From the NCBI GenBank assembly GCA_963691655.1, contig OY829327.1, forward strand, positions 57,238,079 to 57,302,078: a stretch of 64,000 bases of DNA. Direction: 5' to 3'. The position numbers were made by a program, and so were the translations under genes. Source of the stretch: Toxonevra muliebris (Eukaryota > Arthropoda > Insecta > Diptera > Pallopteridae). The notes under the pieces are model-generated. The model was given only the letters and a program-made list of their open reading frames with translations, was not told where the DNA came from and did no database searches. The first letter of the stretch is position 1. Every line of letters starts with the position of its first letter. Positions 12,686 through 23,689 of this stretch are shown in pieces.

Positions 12686-13206
12686 ATTTGGCTGCTTTCA
12701 TAATATCAGCTCATTGCATACGTTTTTCTGTCAAGAATATTAACTCAAAAACTTAATATTGTGGATATTACCTCCAATATTACGAAAAATTGAGTTTTAC
12801 ACTTTTGACACACAATAAAGGAAACGTCAAATATATAAATAATAAATATAAAAAATATTTATATAAATTGAAACGTAAAAAGAATTGCGAGGAATCAGCA
12901 ATTTCTTTCGAAGATCGACCAGTTTCTTAAAATGTATTCGTCGTTTTGTTTTATAAAAACTTATTTTAAGTTTGCACATTTCATCCACATATATTACAAA
13001 ATTTAATTAAATATTCAAATGATAACACTGTGCTAGTCATAAAATGTAGCAGACGGGAGACATATCATTTTTAACTAATTCGGTGTCAAGGAATTCAGTG
13101 GTGATAACCGTTTTTTCCCCCCCTATCAGCGGCGTTTCATACAAATATTTTTTTGAAATTTTAGTTTGGGGGTATACTACGAAGTTACATGCTGCTCTTC
13201 TTATTG

Positions 13207-14732
13207 CGACACAGAGGGGTTCGCTCCAATATTTTTTAAAATGTTTTCTAATGCAATAGTGAATCCAATTACGTTGCTTTTTCCAAACTTGCATAACAAA
13301 AGGCATTTTTCTTGATTCCTGGAAGTTATGTTCTATAACTCCTATATTCAAGTCTGGTGATCGCAACAGCATCTGCAATTACAGACCTATCGTTAAGCAA
13401 ACTACGATGGCGAAGTTATTTGACCATATAATTAATGCTAAATTATTTGATCACATAAATAAAAAAATTTCTGAAAACCAGCATGGATTTTTCCCTGGAA
13501 GATCGACATGCACAAACTTATCTTTAATTACAAATCAAATAATAAAAGCATTTGAACAACAAGCTCAGATGGATGTTGTATACACAGACTTTTCTAAGGC
13601 TTTCGACAAAGTCGATCATTCGATCCTCTTACATAAATTATCTAGATACGGTATTTATGGTAAGCTTTTAGACTTTTTCTACAGCTTTTTAAGTGGCCGT
13701 AAACTCTTTATTAGAATTGGTGCAATTAAATCTAGCATCCTAGTCGATGCGTGGTCAGGTATACCGCAAGGGACTCATTGTGGTCCACTTTTATTTTTAA
13801 TTTTCATTAACGATCTACCTAATCATTTCAAATTTGTAAACTGTTTAATGTTTGCCGACGACGTTAAACTCTTTTTAACGGTCCGTAATATATCTGATTG
13901 TTTTAACTTGCAATCTGATATTATGGCTTTTGAGCGATGGTGCATAGCAAACAATCTATATCTTAATGTAAAGAAATGCGATATTGTTACGTACTCTAAG
14001 AAGGTTAAAAATATTGATTTTGATTATATATTGGGTAACTGCTCTTTAGATAGGTACTATGAGATGAAAGACTTAGGAATTATTTTTGACTCGAAACTTT
14101 TGATTTCCAAACATATCGATTACATTGTTTCTAAACCTTTTGCTATGACTGGCTTTATAAGAAGAAACACTGAAGATTTCATTGACCCTCTAACATTGAA
14201 ATCGCTTTACATCTCATTAGTTAGAAGTCGCCTGGACTATTGCTCTTTGATCTGGAATCCGTATTATGACGTTCATTCTAATAAAATTGAAAGGGTTCAA
14301 AAAGTTTTTACTAAATTTGCATTGTATAAATTGCATTGGAATGATTGTCTGCCCTCTTACATCGAGAGACGCAAATTACTTGGTCCTCAGTCTTTATATG
14401 AGAGAAGAATTTACCTATCTTTAATATTTGCTTTTAATATTATTAATTGCAAAATAAATTGTATGCAATTAACCGATTTATTTAATTTTTATATTCCGCC
14501 TCGAGACTTAAGGCAAAATCGCTTATTTATCGTTTCAACGCACAGAACTAATTATGCTATAAATGAGCCAATCACAAGATGCGTTCAATTATGCAATAAT
14601 TATAAAAACATTATTGATTTTAGTGTTAGTATTTATAGATTTAAGTTAAAACTTTTCACTATTTTTAATTGAACTTTATATATAGTCTGTAAGAAATTTT
14701 CTGTAGACTGAATTGAATTGAATAAATAAAAA
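13207..14732 (+). mobile_element. 5'-truncated non-LTR retrotransposon inside the inverted-repeat element
   Basis: The retrotransposon interrupts the left arm of the surrounding DNA element. The arm sequence breaks off after CTTCTTATTGCG and resumes at AATTGGTATCGAGG; the uninterrupted right arm has both joined with only a few bases between. The insert starts inside the RT domain and ends in a short GAATT/TGAATAAATAAAAAAA tail, as expected of target-primed reverse transcription with 5' truncation. Confidence 0.85.
13407..14672 (+). CDS. Reverse transcriptase ORF (partial, truncated non-LTR element)
   Basis: A 421-codon open frame covering the RT palm, thumb and C-terminus of a CR1/Jockey-like LINE. 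DFSKAFDKVDHSILL carries the first catalytic aspartate, GIPQGTHCGPLLFLIFINDLP-like sequence follows, and FADDVKLF is the catalytic FADD box. LDYCSLIWNPYYDVHSNKIERV belongs to the connection and thumb. No endonuclease or zinc knuckle is present. The frame reads on upstream of the ATG to about 13345 (ITPIFKSGDR); a frameshift near 13325 and a stop at about 13313 separate it from an earlier RT piece. The ATG is therefore only an internal methionine. Not autonomous. Confidence 0.85.
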   Translation: MAKLFDHIINAKLFDHINKKISENQHGFFPGRSTCTNLSLITNQIIKAFEQQAQMDVVYTDFSKAFDKVDHSILLHKLSRYGIYGKLLDFFYSFLSGRKLFIRIGAIKSSILVDAWSGIPQGTHCGPLLFLIFINDLPNHFKFVNCLMFADDVKLFLTVRNISDCFNLQSDIMAFERWCIANNLYLNVKKCDIVTYSKKVKNIDFDYILGNCSLDRYYEMKDLGIIFDSKLLISKHIDYIVSKPFAMTGFIRRNTEDFIDPLTLKSLYISLVRSRLDYCSLIWNPYYDVHSNKIERVQKVFTKFALYKLHWNDCLPSYIERRKLLGPQSLYERRIYLSLIFAFNIINCKINCMQLTDLFNFYIPPRDLRQNRLFIVSTHRTNYAINEPITRCVQLCNNYKNIIDFSVSIYRFKLKLFTIFN

Positions 14733-15699
14733 AATTGGTATCGAGGAGTTTTTTGGCATGAAGAAACTGAATCCGACAATTATTTGCAGAAAAAACAAAT
14801 TTTAGACATACCATACAAAAAACCGTCAAAAGTCCCCAAAAAGTGGAAAATTTGTATGAGAGGTACTCTTATTTTACATCGAAATAACTTAAATTTTCAC
14901 ACACATTTCATTAAAAAATTTGTTTCTAAAAGTTTCAGAACCATCGGCTAAAAAATAAGCATTCAGTTTTCATCATCAGCGATCAAACGTTACTAAATAA
15001 GTAGATCAAAACGAAAGTTACACTATCCGACAAAAATCAATTTTTCCAAAAATAACAAGATTCTGAAAGTGGGTTCTGATAGAACTCGACAAAAAAAATT
15101 ATAAGTGTCTCTGCGTTTTAAAAGATTACATCAAATTTTTTTGTACGCGAGCCTAAAGTTTGCTCATTTCTATCAGATTAAGTATAATAAACCATAAGAC
15201 AACTTGCTAGTTTTGCATCAAAGGATATTTCCGTAGAATATTTTCCTTCAACATATTAACTCTTTGGCGCCCACAAATGTGGGTACTTTTTGCCCCTTTT
15301 TAAAAAGTTACTTTTTTAACCCATTACAAGGGCTGATAAAGGGTTAATATGTTCAAGAAATATATTACCCATCAAATTTTACTATAGGTCACTCAACAAC
15401 AAAAACCTGCAAACTTAGTTTTAGGAAACTTAAACACAAATTCCAAAAGTGTTTTAAATTTTCACCTTTTATACGCAATGAACAAGTGTGTTTTTAAAAG
15501 TATTTTCTAAACTAAAAATTTATTCTACATTGCAAAATAAACATTAATTAATTAAATTAATGCGAGAAAGTACGCCATTTGTGGAATTTATTTGACATTC
15601 AACAATAAATACAAATCCCTGTGAGAAAAGCAATCACTTTCAAATTACAACAAATCCGCCATTTATGTACTTCATATTTAATTTAATGGCTAATAGTTT

Positions 15700-16229
15700 T
15701 CTTTCATGCCGTTTCAATATGCTATCGGAATCAATGCCTTGGTGTTATCAAAGTAAAGAAGCACGGCTTTTAAGCTTCTTTTGAAGGAGTCATTAAATGG
15801 ACGCAATTCATCAGCGGAATATTGCATATTCATTTCAGTAATTAAATCTTCAATATCATTACAATAAACAATAGCAGTAGGATATGGATAAATGCAAACT
15901 GGCGTCTACAGGAACTGGTAACGTTTACTCCATGTTTCAACAAATTAAGAGACTTGAAATCTTTAAATGAATCAAAATTTCCGCTTTTGATTTAGATAGT
16001 TCCAGTTTTCGGACAAGAGCATTCAGATGCTCTAGTGACATTAATTTTGGTTGACTAGTTGTTTCACTAGGTGTATTTTCATGAAGAAATGGATATAGTG
16101 TTTCACCAATTTCTGAACAATCTGTATTATCGGAGGTTGGTAGTCTTTGTTGTGGTAAACATGGTACCGGAAGTTCATCACAATGAGGCATAGGAAACAA
16201 ACCTGAAGGTACTCTTTCATATTTAACAT
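15700..16229 (-). pseudogene. Relic of an arthropod repeat-linked protein of unknown function
   Basis: The minus strand reads an acidic or polar stretch, then LNALVRKLELSKSKAEILI (about 16035-15975), then, after frameshifts, CNDIEDLITEMN and NDSFKRSLKAVLLYFDN (about 15870-15740). This order (LVR.L.LSK..AE.L, then CND followed by S.KRSLKAVLL) resembles a family of uncharacterised proteins I know from many arthropod genomes, where they sit in repeats. I know no function for it. It lies at the centre of the inverted-repeat element and could be that element's own gene, now broken by at least two frameshifts and a stop. Confidence 0.5.
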
Positions 16230-17699
16230 TTTTTATCCGTTTAAATTCAGTACAGCTTTTTTTTCAAATATGTGTAGTTGGTTAATTATGTTCTCCAGGA
16301 CCTAGCCAACGCATTGAAATATTCTAATTCAAAATACAACTTAAGAATATCTTCAACTTTACTATTAAAAAAATAAACATGACTTTCTGAGAGAGTGTGT
16401 TTTCCGCACAACATACGTGGCAAAATCAATTATATTTTTCTGCACAATTATTTTTGGAATTTGGGTTAATGTTTCCTAAAACCAAGTTTACAGATCTTTG
16501 TTGTTGAGTGATCTACAATAAAATTTGATGGGCAAAATATTTCTTGAACATATTAACCCTTTATCAGCCCTTGTAATGAGTTAAAAAGGGGCAAAAATTA
16601 CCCATATTTGTGGGCGCCAAAAGGTTAATTTCCAAAATTGTTTTTTCTGCAAATAAATGTCAGATTCAGTTTTTCATGCCAAAAAACCCCTCGATACCAA
16701 TTTTCACCGCAATAAGAAGAGCAACATGTAACTTCGTAGTATACCCCCAAACCAAAATTTCAAAAAAAAATTTTGAATGAAACGCTGCTGATAGGGGAAA
16801 AACGGTTATCACCGTCTGCTACAAACAACTTTTTTTTATTCGAGCACAGTGTAATTAATTGGAATATTTATATTGCCAAACCAATCCATTATTTGTTTTT
16901 CAAGTTTCTTGTTTTGTATTTATGAATTAAAAATAAATAAATATTTGAACTGTGAAACAATATTCAAATCTACGTAAACAGTCGTAATATCACTTTCGCA
17001 ATATTTCAAAATTAAAGTAATATTGTTTTGGTCGAAACATGGTATTAGCTACATTTTAGCTATTACCTTTCTGAATTAGAAAATTATTATTTGTTTTTAT
17101 TTTTCGGGCAATGCTTGACAAAGAGAAAAATTCCACCATCTGCAAGGTATTTCAAAAGAGGGTACTTATTTCTCCGCCATTTTTAATTTTTTTTTTTTTA
17201 CTAATTTTTTAAATAGCTTAGTCAAAAACAAAATTTATTTTTATACCCTATTTACCCTATACGCCTTTAAATAAATTTTGACCAACAAATTCACCGACGT
17301 GAAAGCATTTTATTCTCGGAATGTATTTTAGGAACACTGTAACATGGATTAACCTCTAAGTCCATGTTACAGATCGCTGGCGCCTCTTTGTTATATGCAA
17401 AAGTTTTTTTTTTAAAAATAGGGCACACAATTTTTCTGAAAACTTTGATTCGGTATCCATAAACTACATGAATAAGCTGATTTTCCCTTCTTTATCACCA
17501 AATCTGTGAAATATATATTGCTTTAACATTTGAACAGTTTTCAGATTTTTTAATCCAAAAAATATTGAAAATCGAAATCGACCTCTAAAATTTGTTCGAT
17601 TTTGCTCATATTTTGAGGAAACTACTTTTTCGAAGTAACCTTCAATATTTTGAGTAATGAGAAAAATAAAACAAATTTTCTTAAGCCACCCTAGTATGT

Positions 17700-18849
17700 A
17701 GGTCCTTATGCAAGTAATTAGTAAAATTTAACCAGAATACAAGTATAATATTTATCAATCAGTGTAATTGAACTCCGCACTTATTATTTATACTTCAGAT
17801 ACTGTAGCCATTATTATTATATAATGTTCACTTTTAGATATTTGTTATCAGCTTTTTTTATAATAATTAGCTGATTGAATACATAATCGATAGCTATCTG
17901 TCACACCTTTTTGTTACCCTAGCACTCACTCGATCGATTAGTAAAGCACCGTTTCGAATATTCACGATTTCGTATATGTACCAAAATGTTAGCAAAACTT
18001 TTGATAACTGAATGTCCAAACTAACTAGGAGTTCTATTTATTAGAAATGCCAATAATTATTTTCAGTCTTGAATAATTTTATTGTATTGATAATTCTGAT
18101 AGTGTGGCCATTTGTATTTATGATTATCGTTACCTTTTTTATTTATGAGATTATACGAGTAATTCTGATAATACATGATTCATAACTTAAAGTTTCTTTA
18201 TATAGAATATTTCTATAAATTTTCTCAAGCTAAGTAATCAAAATTCAAGGAACTTATTCATTGTTAGAGCTGGGTAGTAAAGATTACATTAATTTTATTT
18301 ATTTATTTATTTAATTATACTGTATAGCTCGCACATGTAAGATGAATCTTTTTTGAATGCATAATCTTATATTTTATAACATAAATGTTAAAAAAACGAT
18401 CAGACATCATTATATTGTCCTACCATGTTCAACTATCAAATGTGAAAATCGGTACTTTTCAGAAGAGCGCAAAAACCCCTTTCAAAATGTGCTGAAATCC
18501 ATTTAGTCTAAAATGTAGATGATGTAGGGCCGAAATAAATTTTTTGCATATATAGTTTGAACTTTTCTGTGGAAACTGAGGTAATTTTGTTTTTTTTCCT
18601 TACGCCTTTATATTTTTGATATATTTTAGAAAAAGTGTCTCAAAAAGTAAAAATTTTGTGACTTTACATTAGGATATCCGTAAACTGCATGAAATACAGG
18701 TCCTGCTTTTCATGAGAATTCTTTAAATGTTCAGAACTTTCTACATAGCGAAAAACGGACTGCAGATTTGTAATCAATGCCTAAAATTACCGTAAAACAT
18801 CTTTTAAGTGCTCGGGTATAAAATCGTGTAAACCAGTGGTTTAGTTTTA
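17700..18849. other. Intergenic with decayed repeat sequence
   Basis: No gene is seen. An (ATTT)n microsatellite lies at about 18295-18325. AGAGCTGGGTAGTAAAGATT at about 18268 resembles the terminal repeat of the hAT-like element at 28709-29717 and may be a solitary end. The stretch 18550-18760 is distantly similar to the right part of the outer inverted-repeat element. Confidence 0.35.
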
Positions 18850-19340
18850 CTGCTTTTGGAATGAAACCCATCCTTACCTCTCTCCAAATTTTTGGCTTAG
18901 TCAGTATTCTTCAAAGTCTTGATGCCTCATTTACAGTCTCCAGGGTTCCACAGAACTGCTGCCAGGAGCCCCTTTCTGCAGCCTTAATTCTACTTTTGTA
19001 TTCATTAAAACTGTCACTATATTTATTCCAATCCTCTTCTAGGTGGCTTAGCTTAGCCTTGCTAAAGAGTCTCCTTGATTTTACCCTAAGTTGTCCTGAC
19101 TCTGAGCTCAACCAAACCATTTTTGGTTTGAATCGCGGCGTAGTTAGTGAGCTGTTGGTTTGTGACCCCCCAGGAACACGAACCTATAGGGTGTCTACCC
19201 CGAAAATGATAATACCTTCGCAGCTTCTCAATTTGGATAGTGACGTCTGGTCTACTGCTGTCAGTATGTCAGTACCCGCTCCATTTTTTAAGGGGGTCAA
19301 GGAGACCACCCATACTTTTGACGTCCAATAAGTTCCAGTA
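18850..19340 (-). pseudogene. LOA-type retrotransposon fragment (endonuclease-RT linker)
   Basis: A minus-strand frame at 19120-18911 reads VKSRRLFSKAKLSHLEEDWN, YNEYKSRIKAAERGSWQQFC-like sequence and ETVNEASRL. This is the region between endonuclease and RT in LOA/R1-type ORF2 proteins, where a basic coiled stretch ends in an ASRL box. Upstream pieces on the same strand (about 19330-19130) look like the end of the endonuclease region but contain stops. Both ends are truncated. Confidence 0.65.
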
Positions 19341-19539
19341 CGGATTCCTCATCCTTCCTCATCGGAGATGATATCAATCGAACAATCGCCATAATCGACT
19401 TACTGAGCAAGCAATTCAAATCAAGCAATTCAATTTGGTCTGATGAGCAACTAAAGGCAAAACTAGAGCTGCCAATGCTTCAAAATGTACTGTTTTATGG
19501 GGCTTATGGGCCGGCGATATCATCGATCAGTATTTTTTT

Positions 19540-19890
19540 AAATATGGCTATGGCCATAACGCCTGCTATCATTGGATGATTTTAACCTTTTTTTATACAA
19601 AATGTACGAGCTGAATCTGGTCCATATATGGTAGCGCTATATGCTACACAGCACGTGATGATTTCGATGAGCAATTTATGTCACGTTTTGAACCCGTGAG
19701 TTGACCACCTAGATCTTGCGATTTTACACCTTTAGACAATTTTTTTTTAAAAAACAACATTACTCGTGTTATTAGCGAGATACCAACCGCTATGCTCGAA
19801 AAAGTGGTTCAGAATTGGACTTCTCACATGAATCACTTACAACCCAGTCGTGGTCAACATTTACATAAAATAATCTTAAAAAAGTAAATG
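19540..19890 (+). pseudogene. Tc1/mariner-type transposase C-terminal remnant
   Basis: In shifting frames the plus strand reads YHWMILTFF, then CYTARDDFDEQFMSRF, then PPRSCDFTPLDNFF (carrying the conserved CD.TPLD box, with the usual preceding W changed to a stop). It finishes with ITRVISEIPTAMLEKVVQNW and a KIILKK stop at about 19887. This is the C-terminal half of a DDE_3 (mariner/Tc-like) transposase. Several frameshifts make it inactive, and the N-terminal HTH region is missing. Confidence 0.75.
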
Positions 19891-21180
19891 GCAAGCATTG
19901 ATTTATCGACTCAAATTAAAATTTCATGCAATTTTGTAGTTTGTCTATTTTGGCATTTTACCTTTTTGATGCCAACATCTTTAATTGCGGCCTCAGCATA
20001 AAAATTACCGATATAATAATAATATTAAAAAGTGTTAGTTGATGTACAGATTCTTTTAAAGAAATAATACAAAATCTTAGTTTGAGTAAATTTAACAAGT
20101 AATTTGTATTGGAGCCCACAATTTAAATTTATGTATTGTTTTGTTTTTTTTTGTTTCTAAGTATTATTAACTAAACGCTTAAGTTCGTTTTTCTCTACCA
20201 GTTCTATAGAATACTTTGATATTACTTAATTTAAACCAGGATTGATTGAGAGCAGCACTCAATCCGGAAAGAATTAAAACCTCGTAAGTCCACATAAAAT
20301 ATTATTTTTAATAAAGCAGCGACCTCGCAAGTTACTTAAAGTCTATTTAATACTATATAATATGTTAATTTTATTGTATTTTCTATTAAACTTTACTAAA
20401 AAATACTCTTTTTACTAAAATTAAGAAACAGATGGATACATTTTTTTACAGTGGATGAACAATTTAGTTTTTTTTGTTTTCTGAAAACTCGTCATTTTGC
20501 CATGACGAGGTTGAGTCAGAAACCAGTCGACATGCTCTATCTAAGAAACCAGTTTATAGATCACGGCCAAAAGTTGAATTTACGTTATTTCAAGCCTTTT
20601 TAAAAAGTTTTATTCTGAGAGAATTCGAGTTAAAAACCAAACGCTTAAAAAATCATACTTTAGTTTACTGTCCATATCTAACTATCAAGCTTGTAGTTAC
20701 ATTTGCTAAATATAAAACAAAATAAAGTATTCAAATTGTTGGAACAAAGAAAGAGATAAAGGAAGATAGGAAAAGAAATTTGCCAAAATTTGGTATTAGC
20801 AATGTGCTGCTTCTCGCATTCAAACTTAATGCTTTAGTTTTAATAAAAATTAACTAAAAAATAGTTTTGGAATTTCATCAACAATTATTATTAAGCCACT
20901 ACAATTGTCGATAGCTAACGATATCATTGCTTGTCGATAATTATCAAATTTCCATCCCTACATAAAAAAAACTTTTTTTAAGGATTGATTGATTGATTCT
21001 ATTTTTCATCCAATGTAAATCGTTTAACTTATGCAATATTTTTGGGTCTTAAAATCTTCTTAAAATAGCATTCACCGGGATGATTTAAGATAAAGTGTCT
21101 TTGAATATTATTTAAATGTGCCTCTGAATGATTTCATTTAAATCCACCTCGGTGGCGTGACAAATCAGTGCTAGGCTGGA
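19891..21180. other. Intergenic, no gene seen
   Basis: AT-rich sequence with no supported gene. The 83-codon frame at 20474-20725 lacks any domain signal. Confidence 0.3.
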
Positions 21181-21189
21181 AGTAGCTGG

Positions 21190-21935
21190 AAAAGTATCTG
21201 TGTATTTAGTGACAGTCAGGCTGCGCCTTACTTAATCCTCTAACCACGTCTAAACTGGTTATGCATTGTAAATCCAGGCTTGATTGTGTTGGAAAACACA
21301 ATAGCCTACTGCTGATATGGGTTCCTGGACACTCAGGAATTTCAGGAAATGAAACGGCTGACCTTCTGGCCAGAAAGGGTTCGGAAACTGGTTTCCTAGG
21401 CCCAGAACCTGTACTCTCTTTGTCGTCTACAGCCATCAAGACCACCATTAATGAGTGGGTCGACTTGACCCACAATCGTGAATGGGAGGACCTGAAGGGC
21501 TCTAGACAGACAAAAACCATGTTACCTGTTATCTCGAAGCGTTTAACAGACTTTCAGTTATCACTTAACAGAAAGAGCTGTAGGCAGCTGGTGGGATTAT
21601 ATACAGGTTATTTCTCTTGGGCCAAACATTTGCATATGATTGGCCTGGGAGCTGTGGTTTGAAGGAAGTATGTGAAGAGACGGCGGACCACTTTCTTAGT
21701 GTCTGTCCCGCTTTCTGCCAGATCAGACTAAGCATATTTGATACTAGATTGTTGGGAGACGAACACCTGACCTCTCTAACACCGCAGGATCTGCTAAGAT
21801 TTATTAATAAATCTGGTAGATATAAAAAATAGCGAAAGGGAACACAGGATATAGTACAATGGACGTAAAACTTGTCTGAGTGCTGAATTCTTGAATACTT
21901 CTTTTGCCTGTTCCAAAAAAAAAAAAAAAAAGCTG
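21190..21935 (+). pseudogene. LOA-type retrotransposon RNase H and 3' end
   Basis: The plus strand reads the RNase H domain (IWVPGHSGISGNETADLLAR, with the catalytic-site His and Asp region), then EWVDLTHNREWEDLKGSRQTK and QLSLNRKSCRQLVGLYTG. A frameshift near 21600 leads to the C-terminal zinc-knuckle-like end (CGLKEVCEETADHFLSVCPAF, LTPQDLLRFINKSGRYKK, stop at about 21830). A roughly 90-base 3' UTR ending in a run of A follows. The N-terminal RNase H part (about 21190-21290) is decayed. The same family supplies the relics at 12579, 18850, 23690 and 33190-40490. Confidence 0.8.
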
Positions 21936-22019
21936 GAAGTCCAGCTACCTCCGGTTCTATTCCAAGACGGGGAAATAATTGCTTTAAAATTACAGTGCTT
22001 GCCTTAAATGTACACATGT

Positions 22020-22240
22020 CACAAATCTAAGTGCTATAATTGATTTTATAATCTGGTTGGGCTATTTTTAAAAAATAAATCAATAAATTATTGCTTAATG
22101 GAAATATAATTTTTCAAGTATGTTTACAAAAGATAAGAGTAAAAAAACCCCCAAAATTAAAAAAAATTTTTAACCCGTTTTTGTCTACAGCTTCATAAGT
22201 ATTATTTTTTAACCTTTCATATAGGACAAACAAGGATATG
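22020..22240. repeat. Dispersed repeat, copy 1 of 2
   Basis: About 220 bases resemble 30010-30330, best in the block around GTTTTTGTCTACAGCTTCAT (22181-22235 against 30270-30325). No coding content. The identity of the parent element is unknown. Confidence 0.45.
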
Positions 22241-22399
22241 CATATTTTTTATTTTTATGTACGTTGGTACGTCCAGTTTTACGGTTATGTCGGATTCCTA
22301 CCAACTAAAACCACTTCCTCTCCTACCATTCTCTCCGCAGGACTACCAGTTGGTATTACTTTACAGAGCTAGTTCAGCGTTATGCTATAACTCGAATAT

Positions 22400-23140
22400 T
22401 GTTATAGCGACGTATCGATCGCTTCTGTTGTTTGGAGCTATTTGTGTTGTGCCAATAACTGTTTATTGTTGATCACCCATTCTCTTGGTCTTCTGCATTT
22501 GCGATATGTCGTTGCGCACGTTCGGCTTTACGTGCGGATTCTGCATTCCTAAACAATGTTATAATGCTTTTCGCTATCTTGCATAATGCATTCCACTTCT
22601 CTACAGTTTCGCATATCCGTGCTGTCAAGTTGACTACCGTGGGGCTCCCTCTAGTTACTGCCTGATGCTGTTGAAGCATGGGCAGTGGAAAATTATGTGC
22701 GTCAAGTCCTCGGGTTCGTTCGGGCAGAACGGGTCTTCTTCATGTTTAAATCTGTGTAGATATTGTTTAAAGCACCCATGCCGCATGTTTGCGCTCCATC
22801 CACATTGCTATATTAGGAATTAGATTAAAGGTGCAGCGACCCTTTTCGGACTGCTTCCAGTTTCGTTACCATTCATAATGGTACGCTTCTCTCTTCTGTT
22901 TTCATTACGTTCATTGGTTTTTCTCCAATTATACTGTAAAGGATCTTCATCTTTTTTGCTAGTAAGTCAATGGGCACTTTTCTTGCTATGACGTAGGATA
23001 GGCGCTGGTTACCCTCAGTGCACTGAGCCCATAAATCGAGCAAATGCCCATCAGGTGTGTCTACTTTGCGTCCGCCCAAATGGGTGCTGCATATACATAG
23101 TATAACGGAGCTGGTCACTATTGAAAGAAGCTGACACCTG
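22400..23140 (-). pseudogene. R1/LOA-type non-LTR retrotransposon, 3' ORF2 remnant (copy 2)
   Basis: Read on the minus strand: VTSSVILCICSTHLGGRK, then QRLSYVIARKVPIDLLAKKM (23118-22873), which is the thumb region downstream of the RT palm in R1-group ORF2. After a break comes HGCFKQYLHRFKHEEDPFCP and THIIFHCPCF (about 22775-22690), a CCHC-type C-terminal zinc finger. The tail reads VEKWNALCKIAK with a stop at 22473. It is collinear with 9640-10480 but better preserved; stops and frameshifts remain. Confidence 0.75.
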
Positions 23141-23149
23141 CCCAGAAAG

Positions 23150-23569
23150 GGTTAAAATACTAGAAACTACTACTATTATGCTACAACATCCCGTGGAGGG
23201 CCTAGATCGAGCTGTTCTGTGAGTTATATTTGTACACGAATGAAAGGGATCTACAGTTTTATCCCGAATCTGAATGGCGAAGTGAACAGCTTTGGAGGCC
23301 TGCCATTGCCAACCAAGATTTGGCGTCGTATCAAAAATTGTTTACGTTAAATTTTTTGTTTTTGATTGTGCCGAACATTGAACCCTGGAGCCCTGGCAGC
23401 TGCTTAACACGCTAGCCACTAGGTACAGCTATTAGAAACTAACTAGTACAAGAAGAGTTTTTTTTGTTTGAAAACAGTTGCCAAATATTTGGTTTGAGTC
23501 ATTAAAAGATTTTTGATTCAATCCCTAAATATTACAAAAATATATAAAATAATGAGTCAATAGAATGAT
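23150..23569. other. Intergenic, no gene seen
   Basis: No supported gene; the 61-codon frame at 23230-23415 has no domain signal. Confidence 0.3.
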
Positions 23570-23640
23570 GCTTAACCTTTTCAGTCATGCCGTCCTCTCC
23601 AGAGAACAAACATTGACCTTCATTTCATAAGGTAAGATTC
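23570..23640. repeat. Short dispersed repeat (TTAACCTTTTCAG...), copy 1 of 2
   Basis: TTAACCTTTTCAGTCATGCC and the following 45 bases resemble 29956-30035 (TTAACCCTTTCAGTAATGCA). The TTAACCCTTT opening is reminiscent of a TTAA-targeting DNA transposon end, but no opposite end was found. Confidence 0.4.
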
Positions 23641-23689
23641 CTGTTCCGTGGGAGTTGCAAAAGGTGTTTAAAAAGCTAAATGCTTGAAT

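Larger units (their letters stand above)
13026..16851. mobile_element. Inverted-repeat DNA element starting CACTGTGCT, with TAA duplication
   Basis: The two ends read CACTGTGCTAG and (reverse complement) CACTGTGCTCG, flanked on both sides by TAA (13023-13025 and 16852-16854). The arms are long. The right arm (about 16480-16851) matches the left arm in three blocks: 13026-13206, 14733-14805 and 15245-15440. The first break in the left arm is the retrotransposon at 13207-14732, and the second is about 440 bases with no right-arm counterpart. CACTR ends with 3-base duplications are known from the CACTA/Mirage/Chapaev group, but no transposase of that group is visible, so the placement is tentative. 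The centre carries the relic at 15700-16200. Confidence 0.6.
12000..17693. mobile_element. Outer inverted-repeat DNA element with GTAT target duplication
   Basis: The left end TAGGGTGATTCAAAAAAAAT and the right end (reverse complement TAGGGTGGCTTAAGAAAATT) match for about 110 bases. The flanking GTAT at 11996-11999 and 17694-17697 is an exact 4-base duplication. The interior is mostly later insertions: a minus-strand retrotransposon end at 12579-12685 and a second inverted-repeat element at 13026-16851. Without these, about 1.8 kb remains with no transposase, so it is probably non-autonomous. A perfect 12-base stem (CTGTAACATGGA) lies at 17337-17372. Related sequence (around a CCATAAACTACATGA word) recurs at 18550-18760. 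Confidence 0.55.

Noticed and set aside
17886..17900. DRE-like ATCGATAG site as a promoter
   Set aside because: A single short match far from any gene, inside repeat-rich DNA, is not enough to call a regulatory site.
18861..19331. 156-codon plus-strand ORF
   Set aside because: It is antisense to a clear minus-strand retrotransposon fragment and has no recognisable domain.
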